NCBI RefSeq assembly: GCF_025717535.1
Contig: NZ_JAJIRO010000006.1
Location: 248,001-312,000, forward strand
Length of the DNA stretch: 64,000 nt
Direction: 5' to 3'
Origin: Paucibacter sp. Y2R2-4
GTDB taxonomy: Bacteria > Pseudomonadota > Gammaproteobacteria > Burkholderiales > Burkholderiaceae_C
Shown here: positions 34,894-48,260 of the stretch, in pieces
Layout: each line of letters begins with the position of its first letter
How positions within the stretch are numbered: position 1 is the stretch's first letter
The notes under the pieces: generated by a model
The model's database searches: none
The model's input: the letters and a program-made list of their open reading frames with translations, nothing else
Told to the model about the DNA's origin: nothing
Translations under genes and position numbers: made by a program

Positions 34894-35448
34894 TCAACTG
34901 CTCAAGCCAGGCAGCTGCAGCCAGCGCCCCAGCCGGGCCTGCAGGGCCACAAAGTCCAGCGGCTTGGTCAGGTGTTCGTCCATGCCGGCGGCCAGGCTGG
35001 CGGCGATATCGCTTTCCAGCGCATGGGCGGTCAGGGCCAAGATCGGGAAGCTGGGCAGCGCGCCCTGGCGCTGCATTTCACGCAGGCGGCGGGTGCATTC
35101 CAGGCCGTCCATGCCGGGCATTTGGATGTCCATCAAAACCAGGTCGGGCGCTTGGGCGGCGCACAACTCCAACGCCTCCAGGCCGTTCTTGGCCAGGCGA
35201 CTTTGCAGCCCCATCACCGAGAGAAACTCCAGGGCCACCACTTGGTTGATGTGGTTGTCTTCCACCAGCAACACCACCGGCGCCAAGCCTTCGCGGGCGG
35301 GGTTGGGGTCGAGGTCGGCGGCGTCAATGCCGGAGGCGTCAAAGCGGGACTCTGAGGCGGCCGATTGCTCCGATGCTGCAGGGGGCTGCTGGGCCGTCAG
35401 GCGCAACCAGTTGGCGGCAATCGCGCCTTCAAAACTGATTGTGTTCAT
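34894..35448 (-). CDS. Stand-alone receiver-domain protein
   Basis: 184 residues. The first 55 are low-complexity and probably unstructured. A complete receiver domain follows (about 57-180): acidic pocket VVLLVEDNHINQ, phospho-acceptor in DLVLMDIQMPGMDGLECTRRL, ILALTAHAL and the lysine in DEHLTKPLDFVAL. The wording VEDNHINQVVA and the ending are like receiver domains of hybrid histidine kinases, so this may be a detached module receiving phosphate from an orphan or hybrid kinase elsewhere. It has no output domain and no kinase gene nearby. It is a single-gene unit. Confidence 0.83.
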   Translation of the reverse strand: MNTISFEGAIAANWLRLTAQQPPAASEQSAASESRFDASGIDAADLDPNPAREGLAPVVLLVEDNHINQVVALEFLSVMGLQSRLAKNGLEALELCAAQAPDLVLMDIQMPGMDGLECTRRLREMQRQGALPSFPILALTAHALESDIAASLAAGMDEHLTKPLDFVALQARLGRWLQLPGLSS

Positions 35449-35631
35449 CCTGCTCCCTCATCCAGACTGCAAACCAAGGTTTGGCCGGGCAGTCTGGCTG
35501 CCATCTCGACGATGGCCACACCTGCTTCTCCCCAACGACTTTGACGATTGTTCCGACTTCAGCGGCTCTTCTTGCTCGGACTTGCGGGCTTTTGACCCCT
35601 GAGATCAATAGCCCTGCTTGTGTCTGGGTGC

Positions 35632-35659
35632 TTGACAAACTAGGGTTAACCCTTGTAGT
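35632..35659 (+). promoter_or_regulatory. Possible sigma-70 promoter in the gene-free gap before uvrA
   Basis: TTGACA at 35632 with TGTAGT (4 of 6 to TATAAT) 16 bases later. The spacer contains the perfect palindrome AGGGTTAACCCT (35642-35653), which could be an operator overlapping the promoter. The distance to uvrA (over 240 bases) suggests a long leader or a separate small RNA. Confidence 0.4.
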
Positions 35660-35665
35660 GCAACG

Positions 35666-35823
35666 CCCCTGCTGAAGTGGAGTGATATTGTTGCTGCAGC
35701 GGCCGGCCAAAGCAATGGAAGCCTGCAGTGAATAGCGCCGAAGTGGCGCGCCCCCTCAAGTCGGGGCTTGACCGGCTGATTGCGAGGCCAAGGCGGTGAA
35801 TCCTGGCCCCTCGCTGATTTTTC
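35666..35823 (+). ncRNA. Candidate small structured RNA or uvrA leader
   Basis: The 457-base gap between the receiver gene and uvrA has no convincing coding frame. From a possible promoter at 35632-35659 to a terminator-like hairpin at 35782-35823 it contains several compact stems: GCGCC-GAAGT-GGCGC (about 35738), GCCCC-N8-GGGGC (about 35751) and the final hairpin with TTTTT. I do not recognise a known RNA family. It may be an independent RNA of about 155 bases or a regulatory leader. Confidence 0.35.
35782..35823 (+). terminator. Terminator-like hairpin upstream of uvrA
   Basis: GCGAGG pairs with CCTCGC, and GCCAAGG with CCTGGC inside, around loop CGGTGAAT; then TGATTTTTC. It stands 82 bases before the uvrA ATG, with no gene ending nearby on this strand. 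A TAGAAT -10-like hexamer follows at 35867, so uvrA may have its own start downstream. Confidence 0.5.
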
Positions 35824-35905
35824 GGCCCACTCAGCCCTACTGACAGCTTTGGGGTGGCCCGCTCCCTAGAATGTCCGCTCCCAGCGCAGCAGCAGGCACT
35901 CCTCT

Positions 35906-41560
<5,655 letters not shown>

Positions 41561-41624
41561 TGGGGCATGGCCAGACGGGCGCGGGTCGACTTGGCAGGCG
41601 GCCTGAGGCCCTTGCGCAGAGGCT

Positions 41625-43145
41625 TTAGTCTTGCTTGGCCAATGCCTCCAGGCGACGACGTAACAAGCGTTCCTTTTGCATCAGTGCGTCATGGTCGGCC
41701 TTTACGCCTCGCCACAGCGCAATGGCCAGCAAGACCAAGACCAGGGTGAAGGGCAGGGCAAACACAATGGTGGCGGTCTGCAGCGCGCTGACCCCGCCGA
41801 CGCTGAGCAGGCTGGCGGCGATGGCGGCCACCAGCAAGCCCCACATCAGCTTGGCCGCCGCATGCGGTGCCGCTTTGCCGCCGCTGCTCATCATGCTGAG
41901 CACCAAGGTGGCCGAGTCGCCTGAGGTCACAAAAAACACGATGACCAGCAGCGTGGCGGCCACGCTCATCAAGCCGCCCAAGGGCAGGGCATCGAAGACG
42001 CTGAACAATGCGGTGGCGACATTGGACTGCACCGCTGCAGCGATGGGCACGCCCTCGAAGATCTGCATATGCAAGGCGGTGCCGCCGAAGATGGAGAACC
42101 ACAGGCAAGCCGCCAGCGTAGGCGCCAGCATGGTGCCTAAGATGAACTCCTTGATGCTGCGGCCGCGCGAAACCCGCGCAATGAAGACGCCGACAAAAGG
42201 CGACCAAGAAATCCACCAAGCCCAGTAGAAGACCGTCCAGTCGCTGACCCAGGCGCTGTCTCTGAAGGGCGTCATGCGCAAACTCATGCGCACGAACTCG
42301 CTGAGGTAGGCGCCGAGATTGTTGGTGAAGGTGTCGATGATGGCGACGGTGGGACCGAGGATGAAGACCGTCAGGGCCAGCGCGGCGGCGATCAGCAAAT
42401 TGGCGCTGGACAACCATTTCACGCCGCGGCCTATGCCGCTGAGTGCCGAGGCCAGGAACAAGGCGGTGGTCACGGCGATGATGCTGAGCTGCACGTTCAA
42501 CTGGATGGGCAGGCCCAAAAGTCGTGCCAGACCTGCATTGATTTGCAAGGCGCCCACGCCCAGCGAGGCGGCCACGCCGAAGGCCGTAGCCACGACGGCC
42601 AAGACATTGATCACCGGGCCCAACGCCTTGGCCCAGGACCATGCCAGTTCATCGGTGACCGAACTGATCAAGGCCGGTCGGCCGCGTCGGAACTGAAAGA
42701 AGCCGATCGCCAAACCGACCATGCTGTAAACGGCCCAAGGGTGCAGGCCCCAGTGAAAGAAGCTGTAGCGCATGGCGGCGTTGGCGGCATCCACGCTCTG
42801 CGGCGCAATGCCGGGTGGGGGCTTCAGAAAGTGGGAGAGCGGCTCGGCCACGCCGTAGAACACCAGGCCGATGCCCATGCCGGCGGAGAAGAGCATGGCG
42901 AACCAAGCGGCGCGAGAGAACTCCGGCTCTTCGTCGTCTCGTCCGAGTCGCAGTTGTCCGTAGCGACCAAAGGCCAGGCTCAGGCAGCACACCACCAAGC
43001 CCAGCACCACCCACAAATACAGCCAGCCGAAATTGCGCGTCAGCTGCTTCAGCGCGCCGCTGAAAAAGGCGTCCATTTCAATCGGCGCAACCAAGCCCCA
43101 TGCGACCACGGCTGCAATGATGAGAATGGAAAAGAGTCCTTGCAT
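41625..43145 (-). CDS. BCCT-family transporter (betaine/carnitine/choline type)
   Basis: 506 residues with about twelve hydrophobic helices. Family motifs are AMLFSAGMGIGLVFYGVAEPLSHF (helix 3-4), HWGLHPWAVYSMVGLAIGFFQFRRG and the tryptophan-rich WTVFYWAWWISWSPFVGVFIARVSRGRSI. The glycine stretch GMGIGL resembles that of sodium-coupled betaine carriers (GMGIG), rather than the proton-type sequence, but I cannot settle the coupling ion. The C-terminal tail is short (LRRRLEALAKQD), unlike the long sensor tails of osmo-regulated members. The likely substrates are glycine betaine, choline or related trimethylated compounds. It is a single-gene unit. Confidence 0.9.
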   Translation of the reverse strand: MQGLFSILIIAAVVAWGLVAPIEMDAFFSGALKQLTRNFGWLYLWVVLGLVVCCLSLAFGRYGQLRLGRDDEEPEFSRAAWFAMLFSAGMGIGLVFYGVAEPLSHFLKPPPGIAPQSVDAANAAMRYSFFHWGLHPWAVYSMVGLAIGFFQFRRGRPALISSVTDELAWSWAKALGPVINVLAVVATAFGVAASLGVGALQINAGLARLLGLPIQLNVQLSIIAVTTALFLASALSGIGRGVKWLSSANLLIAAALALTVFILGPTVAIIDTFTNNLGAYLSEFVRMSLRMTPFRDSAWVSDWTVFYWAWWISWSPFVGVFIARVSRGRSIKEFILGTMLAPTLAACLWFSIFGGTALHMQIFEGVPIAAAVQSNVATALFSVFDALPLGGLMSVAATLLVIVFFVTSGDSATLVLSMMSSGGKAAPHAAAKLMWGLLVAAIAASLLSVGGVSALQTATIVFALPFTLVLVLLAIALWRGVKADHDALMQKERLLRRRLEALAKQD

Positions 43146-43290
43146 GGAGGAGTGCGCCTTGTTGTGGGTCGTTTGTGGCGCGCTGATTTCAGCGCCCGCC
43201 TCGACTCAAGATTGTGCCTGCGGGTCTTGCGACTCGGCCGCGTGAGAACCGAATGGGACTTGGGGCTTGAACAACCCTCATCCGAGGGGG

Positions 43291-43308
43291 TTGTCACGGC
43301 TCTGTCAT
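43291..43308 (+). promoter_or_regulatory. Pho box upstream of the phytase-like gene
   Basis: TTGTCAC-GGCT-CTGTCAT is two 7-base repeats 11 bases apart, matching the PhoB consensus CTGTCAT-N4-CTGTCAY at all but one or two positions. A -10-like TAGCCT begins ten bases after it (43319), as in PhoB-activated promoters where the box replaces the -35. The gene begins at 43363. Confidence 0.75.
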
Positions 43309-43362
43309 ATCGCGAGCCTAGCCTGCGCGGCTGCTTAGCGACTCTGTTGGGAATTCCGCACC

Positions 43363-44772
43363 ATGATTTCAACTCTCCGTCTCACATCGGCTGCCGTGCT
43401 CTTGGCATGCTCTGGCATGGCCGCTCAGGCCGCCCCTTCCTTCGTCAACGGCCTGGCGCTGGACGGCGCAGCCTTGGACTTGTCGGGCGGCAGCAGCGTC
43501 AACAACGGTCGCCTCGGCTATTTCTCTGACATCTATTACGACACCAACCGCAATGAGTGGTGGGGCCTGTCGGATCGCGGCCCTGGCGGCGGCACTTTGA
43601 ACTACGACACCCGGGTGCAGCGTTTTACGCTGGACGTGGACCAAAACACCGGCGCGATCAGCAACTTCAAAATCGCCGAGACGGTGGTATTCAAGAGTGG
43701 CTCGCAAGGCCTGAATGGCATTGCGCCTAACCCCAAGAGTCAGCTGGGTCTGGCCCATGACCCAGAAGGCGTGGTCATCAATCCGAAGAACGGCAACTTC
43801 CTGATTTCTGACGAGTACGGCCCCTCGGTGCGGGAGTTCAACCGCAGCGGCGAGTTGCTGCGCACCTTCACCACGCCCGCCAATCTGATCCCGCGCAATG
43901 GCAGCACCGGCCTTGCCAACTACGCTGATGACTCCGGCAACACCGCGGGTAAGCGCACCAACCGCGGCTTTGAAGGCTTGGCCATCAGCCCCGATGGCAA
44001 GTACGCGTTTGCCATGTTGCAAAGCGCCATGCTGGACGAGGGCGGCGGCAATGGTTCAGTCAATCGCATCGTCAAGTTCGACATCGAAACCGGCACGGCG
44101 GTGGCGCAGTACGCCTACCAAATGAAGCGCAGCGGTCAAGGCCAGGGCATCTCGGCCCTGGTGGCCATCAATGACCACGAGTTTTATGTGCTGGAGCGCA
44201 ACAACCGGGGTGTGGGCGTGGGCGCCGAGTTCGCCACGGCCGACAAAGAGGTCTATCGCATCGATCTGAACGGCGCCAGCGATGTGTCCAGCATCAATCT
44301 GAGCACCGGCAGCTACACCAAGGTCAGCAAGTCGGGTCAGATCTTGGACCTGGACGCCAACACCCTGGCCGCCCTGGGAAACAAGTCGCCTGAGAAGTGG
44401 GAAGGCCTGGCCATTGGGCCTAAGCTGGCCAATGGCAAGTACCTGATCTTGGCGGGCACCGACAACGATTACAGCGTGACGCAAAACGCCAGCGGTGAGC
44501 AGTTGGATGTCTACTTCCGCTTTGGCGATGCCGATCCTTATATGGGCTCCATCCAGTGCCCACTGGGCCAGACCACCGGTTGCACCGGCGCTGCCAGCAG
44601 CGTGCCGACCGACGGCAGCTACAAGCTGCTGCCCGGCGTCTTGCATGCCTACACCATCGACGCCGCTGAACTGGGCAATTACGTCACTGCCGTGCCAGAA
44701 CCCGGTACTTGGGCGCTGATGGTCGTTGGCTTGTTGGCCGTGGGCGCTTTGGCGCGCCGTCGCCAGGCCTGA
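43363..44772 (+). CDS. Esterase-like phytase-domain protein with PEP-CTERM sorting signal
   Basis: 469 residues with a signal peptide (LTSAAVLLACSGMAAQA). The body is a beta-propeller-like domain of the esterase-like-activity-of-phytase family: GYFSDIYYDTNRNEWWGLSDRGPGG, HDPEGVVINPKNGNFLISDEYGP, NRGFEGLAISPDGKYAFAML and EKWEGLAIGPKL. The C-terminus is a textbook PEP-CTERM signal, VPEPGTWALMVVGLLAVGAL then ARRRQA, so exosortase should process it at the cell envelope. A Pho box upstream implies expression on phosphate starvation, which fits a secreted phosphate-releasing enzyme. An intrinsic terminator follows. Confidence 0.88.
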   Translation: MISTLRLTSAAVLLACSGMAAQAAPSFVNGLALDGAALDLSGGSSVNNGRLGYFSDIYYDTNRNEWWGLSDRGPGGGTLNYDTRVQRFTLDVDQNTGAISNFKIAETVVFKSGSQGLNGIAPNPKSQLGLAHDPEGVVINPKNGNFLISDEYGPSVREFNRSGELLRTFTTPANLIPRNGSTGLANYADDSGNTAGKRTNRGFEGLAISPDGKYAFAMLQSAMLDEGGGNGSVNRIVKFDIETGTAVAQYAYQMKRSGQGQGISALVAINDHEFYVLERNNRGVGVGAEFATADKEVYRIDLNGASDVSSINLSTGSYTKVSKSGQILDLDANTLAALGNKSPEKWEGLAIGPKLANGKYLILAGTDNDYSVTQNASGEQLDVYFRFGDADPYMGSIQCPLGQTTGCTGAASSVPTDGSYKLLPGVLHAYTIDAAELGNYVTAVPEPGTWALMVVGLLAVGALARRRQA

Positions 44773-44822
44773 TTACAGGGTTTAGCTGTGCTTGGGGCCT
44801 AGTCCCAGCCACTGAGTCAAAG

Positions 44823-44860
44823 AGCCGTGCAGTCTCAGTGCAGATTGCGCGGCTTTTTTT
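44823..44860 (+). terminator. Rho-independent terminator of the phytase-like gene
   Basis: AGCCGTGC pairs with GCGCGGCT (8 bp, one G-U), followed directly by TTTTTTT. The hairpin overlaps the 3' end of the convergent small membrane-protein gene. Confidence 0.8.
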
Positions 44861-45209
44861 CGTCTTGTTCTTCGCTTCCATCGGCGCCTGAGTCGTCAGC
44901 CTTGCCGCCAAAACGCTTGGGCTTGTAGACATTGCCTTCCCAGCTGCCCTCGGGCTTGTTGGCGCCGCGAGCCTTGCTCTGGGCGCGACGGATGGCGGCT
45001 TCCGCCTCTGCGGAGGCTGCCTTTTTATTCGGACGATGCTGGGCCTTGCGCTTCAGGCCTTGTAACTGCTGAAGCAGCAAAAACTGCATGCGCCTCAGGC
45101 GGGCGTCGATCTGCCGCTGTTGCTGCGGCTTGAGCAGCATGCGCACACCCATAAACAAGCAGATCAGCAGAACGATGACGGCGAACAGGCTGGAGATGGA
45201 GAAGCTCAT
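44835..45209 (-). CDS. Small single-pass membrane protein of unknown function
   Basis: 124 residues. One N-terminal transmembrane helix (SISSLFAVIVLLICLFMGVRML) is followed by a basic, glutamine-rich stretch (KPQQQRQIDARLRRMQFLLLQQLQGLKRK) and a highly charged, probably disordered tail ending EEQDEKKPRNLH. The inner face of the membrane is the likely location. I do not recognise a family. The stop lies inside the terminator of the convergent phytase-like gene. It is probably real given the membrane-anchored layout and codon use. Confidence 0.65.
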   Translation of the reverse strand: MSFSISSLFAVIVLLICLFMGVRMLLKPQQQRQIDARLRRMQFLLLQQLQGLKRKAQHRPNKKAASAEAEAAIRRAQSKARGANKPEGSWEGNVYKPKRFGGKADDSGADGSEEQDEKKPRNLH

Positions 45210-45318
45210 GACGCAAGTTTCGCCGATCTACGCTTGCGACTTGCTATGACCAAGGTCTGACAAGTGCGGGCCCCGTAAAATTCGCGCGCCCTGACCTTGG
45301 GCTCGTTCGGAGATCCGA

Positions 45319-48033
45319 TTGCGCTTTCTTACTCCCCCACCGAAAAAGATCGCAGCCACCAGCTGCTTTGTGCTCGCCTTGATCGGCGCCATCACCGCTC
45401 AGGCGGTGGTCGCCCAGCCGCTCGCAGCGGCGCCAGCCCTGAGCACGGCTGCGCCTAGCCTGGAGCAGGTGTTCCGCGCCGAGCCCTACCGTGGCGAGAA
45501 CGCCAAGGAGGCCACGTTCAGCCGCAGCGGCCGGTATCTGGCCTATTTGTGGAACCCCTTCGGCGAGCCCGGCAGCGACTTGTATGTGCATGACAGCAAG
45601 ACCGGCAAGACCTTGCGCCTGACTTCGCCGGCCATCATGGCCGCCTTCGATGCGCCGGAAGACCTGGAACGCTTCGACAAAAAGCTGCAGCAAAAGCGCC
45701 GCGAGTTGGCCGAGCGCCAAGCCAAGGAAGAGGCGCAGGTCGCTTATCTGCGCGGCGAGAAGGTGGACCTGGGCCAATGGGAAGCCGCGCAGCTGGAGCT
45801 GGTGAAGAAAGAATTCGCCGCCAAAAAGGCGCGCGAGGATGCTCAAAAAGCGGCCGACAAGGCCGAGGCGGAAGCCGAAAAGCGCGCCGCCGAGGCTTTG
45901 GCCGCCAAGCGCGCCGGCAAGCCCTTGGCGGCGGCCCCAGCCGCATCGGCAGCGTCTGCGGTTGCAGCGGCCGACAAGCCCGAGAAAGACAAAGAGCTTT
46001 GGGAATGGCGCGACGAGCTGAAGAAGAAGCTCGCCAAGGAAAAGCTCAAACCGACCGACCTCTACCCTGGCGCCGCCCAGGTGGTGTGGGCTAACAAGAA
46101 GGACGAGCTGATCGTTCAGTACCGCGGTAGCTTGTTCCGCTGGGTGGCTGGCGAGGCCAGCCTACAGCCGCTGCAGTTGACGCAGCGCGATCTGCGCATG
46201 GTGGCTTACACCGCGGATGATCAGGGCTATGTCTTCATGGACGACAAGCGCGTGCTGCGCGCCAAGTTCAATGCGGGTGCTGTGCAGGTCATCAACCGTG
46301 AGCTGATTCACCCGGATGACGCAGACAAAAAGTACAGCATTGAGTCGACCACCATCAGCGAAGATGGTCGCTGGATGGCCCTGGTCGGACGTGCGCCGCT
46401 GAAGGCGCCGGAAGAAGGCAAGCCGGCCGCGGAGCCTGCCGGCCGCAAGGTCGAGATCATGGGTTATGCCGAGCGCTTTGCCACCGCCAAGAAGGTGGAC
46501 CGCGAGGTCTCGGATGACAAGCGTCAGATCAAGCCTTTGGCGATCTATATCCGCAAGGTGCCCGGCGCTGAAGGCGCCCCGGCCAAGCAGCCCGCACCGG
46601 TCTTTACCAACGCAGGCGGCGATGTCTGGTTTGAACTCAGCCCGATTGCCTGGGCGCGCGATGGCAGCCGCTATGCTTTCAGCACCTGGGAGCGAGAGAA
46701 AGAACTGCTGCGCGTCTACATCGGCAATGCCGACGAAAGCGCCAAGCCAGAAATGGTGCTGGAGCGTCGCGGCGATGTGGGCCACGAGGTGGTCAATGTG
46801 GTCAAGCCCCAGTTCACCCCCGATGGCAAGACCCTAGTCCTGACCCTGGATGAGGCGGGCTTCCGCCAACCCTATGCCTTGGACATTGCGTCGCGCAGCC
46901 TGCGTGCGTTGGTGAAAGGTGAGTTTGAAGCGCATCAGGTCTTAGGCTTCACGCCCGACAGCAAGGCTCTGTTCGTGCTGGCCAATAAGGACGACTTGGC
47001 GGCCATGAATCTGTACCGCGTCACGCTGGCCGACGGCAGCATGCAAGCCCTGGGCGATGCGGCGGACTATCACCGCACGCCAGCGGTTTCGCATGACGGC
47101 CAATGGGTGGCCGCCAATGCCGGCCACTGGGCTTCGCGCCCCGAGCTGAAGTTGATCAACGCGGCGCAGCCGAGCAAGCCGGTGGCCAAGGTCTTGACCG
47201 ACAGCCACGACAAGGCCTGGGGCCAAATCGACGTGCTGCGCCCGGAGCGTTTCAGCTTCAAGAACCGCCATGGCGACAGCATCCCGGCCTATGTCTTCAA
47301 GCCGCAAGGCTGGAAGGCTTCAGACAAACGCCCGGCCGTGGTTTATATCTATGGTGGCCCTTTGAATGACCGCCATTCGGTCGAAGCCGATAGCTTCCAG
47401 CCCAGCGCCTATATGTTCGCCATGTATATGGCGGCCAAGCATGGCTATGTGATGGTGACGATTGATTCGCGCGGACACTCGAACTACGGCCGGCGCTTCT
47501 CGGACGCCAACTGGGAACAGGCTGGCCTGCCGCAGACCGAGGACCTGGAGGACTTGCACGCGCTGATGAGCAAAGACTTCGGCATCGACCCCGCGCGCGT
47601 CGGCCTGAACGGTTGGAGTTTTGGCGGCTTCCAGACGCAGTACACCCTGTACAGCAAGCCCGATCTGTTCGCCGCCGGCATCGCCGGTGCAGGCCCGACC
47701 GAATGGGAGAACTACAACAGCTGGTACAGCGGCCGCACCATCGGCAAGGTCGATCGCAGCAAGCCCAATCTGCGCAAGTACTCCTTGATTCCCATGGCCA
47801 AGGGCCTGCGCAAGCCGCTGCTGCTGGTGCACGGCATGATGGACCCTAACGTCTTGTATCAAGACACGGTGAACGTCTATCGCGCACTCTTGGAGTCAGG
47901 CAAAGAGGGCTTGGTGGACCTCTTCCTCGACCCCGAAGGCGAGCACGGCATGGGCGGCGCGGTCAAGACCGTCGGCTGGCACCGCAAGTACGAAGCCTTC
48001 TGGTTGCAGCATCTGGGCCGCACCAAGCCTTGA
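45319..48033 (+). CDS. Secreted S9-family (prolyl oligopeptidase/DPP-like) serine peptidase
   Basis: 904 residues from TTG 45319; GGAG lies six bases upstream and the signal peptide (IAATSCFVLALIGAITAQAVVAQ) starts straight after, so a TTG start is likely. A beta-propeller (about 50-640) is interrupted by a long charged, alanine-rich coiled-coil insertion (about 120-230: QQKRRELAERQAKEEAQ, EKRAAEALAAKRA). The catalytic alpha/beta-hydrolase domain (about 650-904) has the serine in GLNGWSFGGFQTQ (S767), aspartate in GMMDPNVLYQD (D842) and histidine in GEHGMG (H876). S9 enzymes release dipeptides or cut after proline. A strong terminator follows. Confidence 0.9.
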   Translation: MRFLTPPPKKIAATSCFVLALIGAITAQAVVAQPLAAAPALSTAAPSLEQVFRAEPYRGENAKEATFSRSGRYLAYLWNPFGEPGSDLYVHDSKTGKTLRLTSPAIMAAFDAPEDLERFDKKLQQKRRELAERQAKEEAQVAYLRGEKVDLGQWEAAQLELVKKEFAAKKAREDAQKAADKAEAEAEKRAAEALAAKRAGKPLAAAPAASAASAVAAADKPEKDKELWEWRDELKKKLAKEKLKPTDLYPGAAQVVWANKKDELIVQYRGSLFRWVAGEASLQPLQLTQRDLRMVAYTADDQGYVFMDDKRVLRAKFNAGAVQVINRELIHPDDADKKYSIESTTISEDGRWMALVGRAPLKAPEEGKPAAEPAGRKVEIMGYAERFATAKKVDREVSDDKRQIKPLAIYIRKVPGAEGAPAKQPAPVFTNAGGDVWFELSPIAWARDGSRYAFSTWEREKELLRVYIGNADESAKPEMVLERRGDVGHEVVNVVKPQFTPDGKTLVLTLDEAGFRQPYALDIASRSLRALVKGEFEAHQVLGFTPDSKALFVLANKDDLAAMNLYRVTLADGSMQALGDAADYHRTPAVSHDGQWVAANAGHWASRPELKLINAAQPSKPVAKVLTDSHDKAWGQIDVLRPERFSFKNRHGDSIPAYVFKPQGWKASDKRPAVVYIYGGPLNDRHSVEADSFQPSAYMFAMYMAAKHGYVMVTIDSRGHSNYGRRFSDANWEQAGLPQTEDLEDLHALMSKDFGIDPARVGLNGWSFGGFQTQYTLYSKPDLFAAGIAGAGPTEWENYNSWYSGRTIGKVDRSKPNLRKYSLIPMAKGLRKPLLLVHGMMDPNVLYQDTVNVYRALLESGKEGLVDLFLDPEGEHGMGGAVKTVGWHRKYEAFWLQHLGRTKP

Positions 48034-48060
48034 GTTGCAATCCCTAAAAGCCTTAATTGA

Positions 48061-48086
48061 AGCCCGGACTGGTTCCGGGCTTTTTT
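48061..48086 (+). terminator. Rho-independent terminator of the S9 peptidase gene
   Basis: AGCCCGGA / TCCGGGCT forms a perfect 8-bp stem with loop CTGGT, followed by TTTTTC, 27 bases after the stop. Confidence 0.92.
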
Positions 48087-48260
48087 CTTTCTTGACCCTT
48101 GAGGCATTCCTACCGAAGATCAGTGCACCGCCCTGGCCGTGGTGGGGAACGAGGCTCCATCGGCTGTTGGTGTGAAACATGCGCGTTTGCTCAAAGGCGT
48201 TTCAGGTAGTTGGCGGCCTCGTTTCAGTCTCTTCCGATGGGTCTTCAGGGAGTCAAGCCA

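Noticed and set aside
34744-35448. A hybrid histidine kinase fragment or pseudogene
   Set aside because: The receiver frame is complete with a clean start and stop and no decayed kinase sequence around it, so it is treated as a stand-alone gene.
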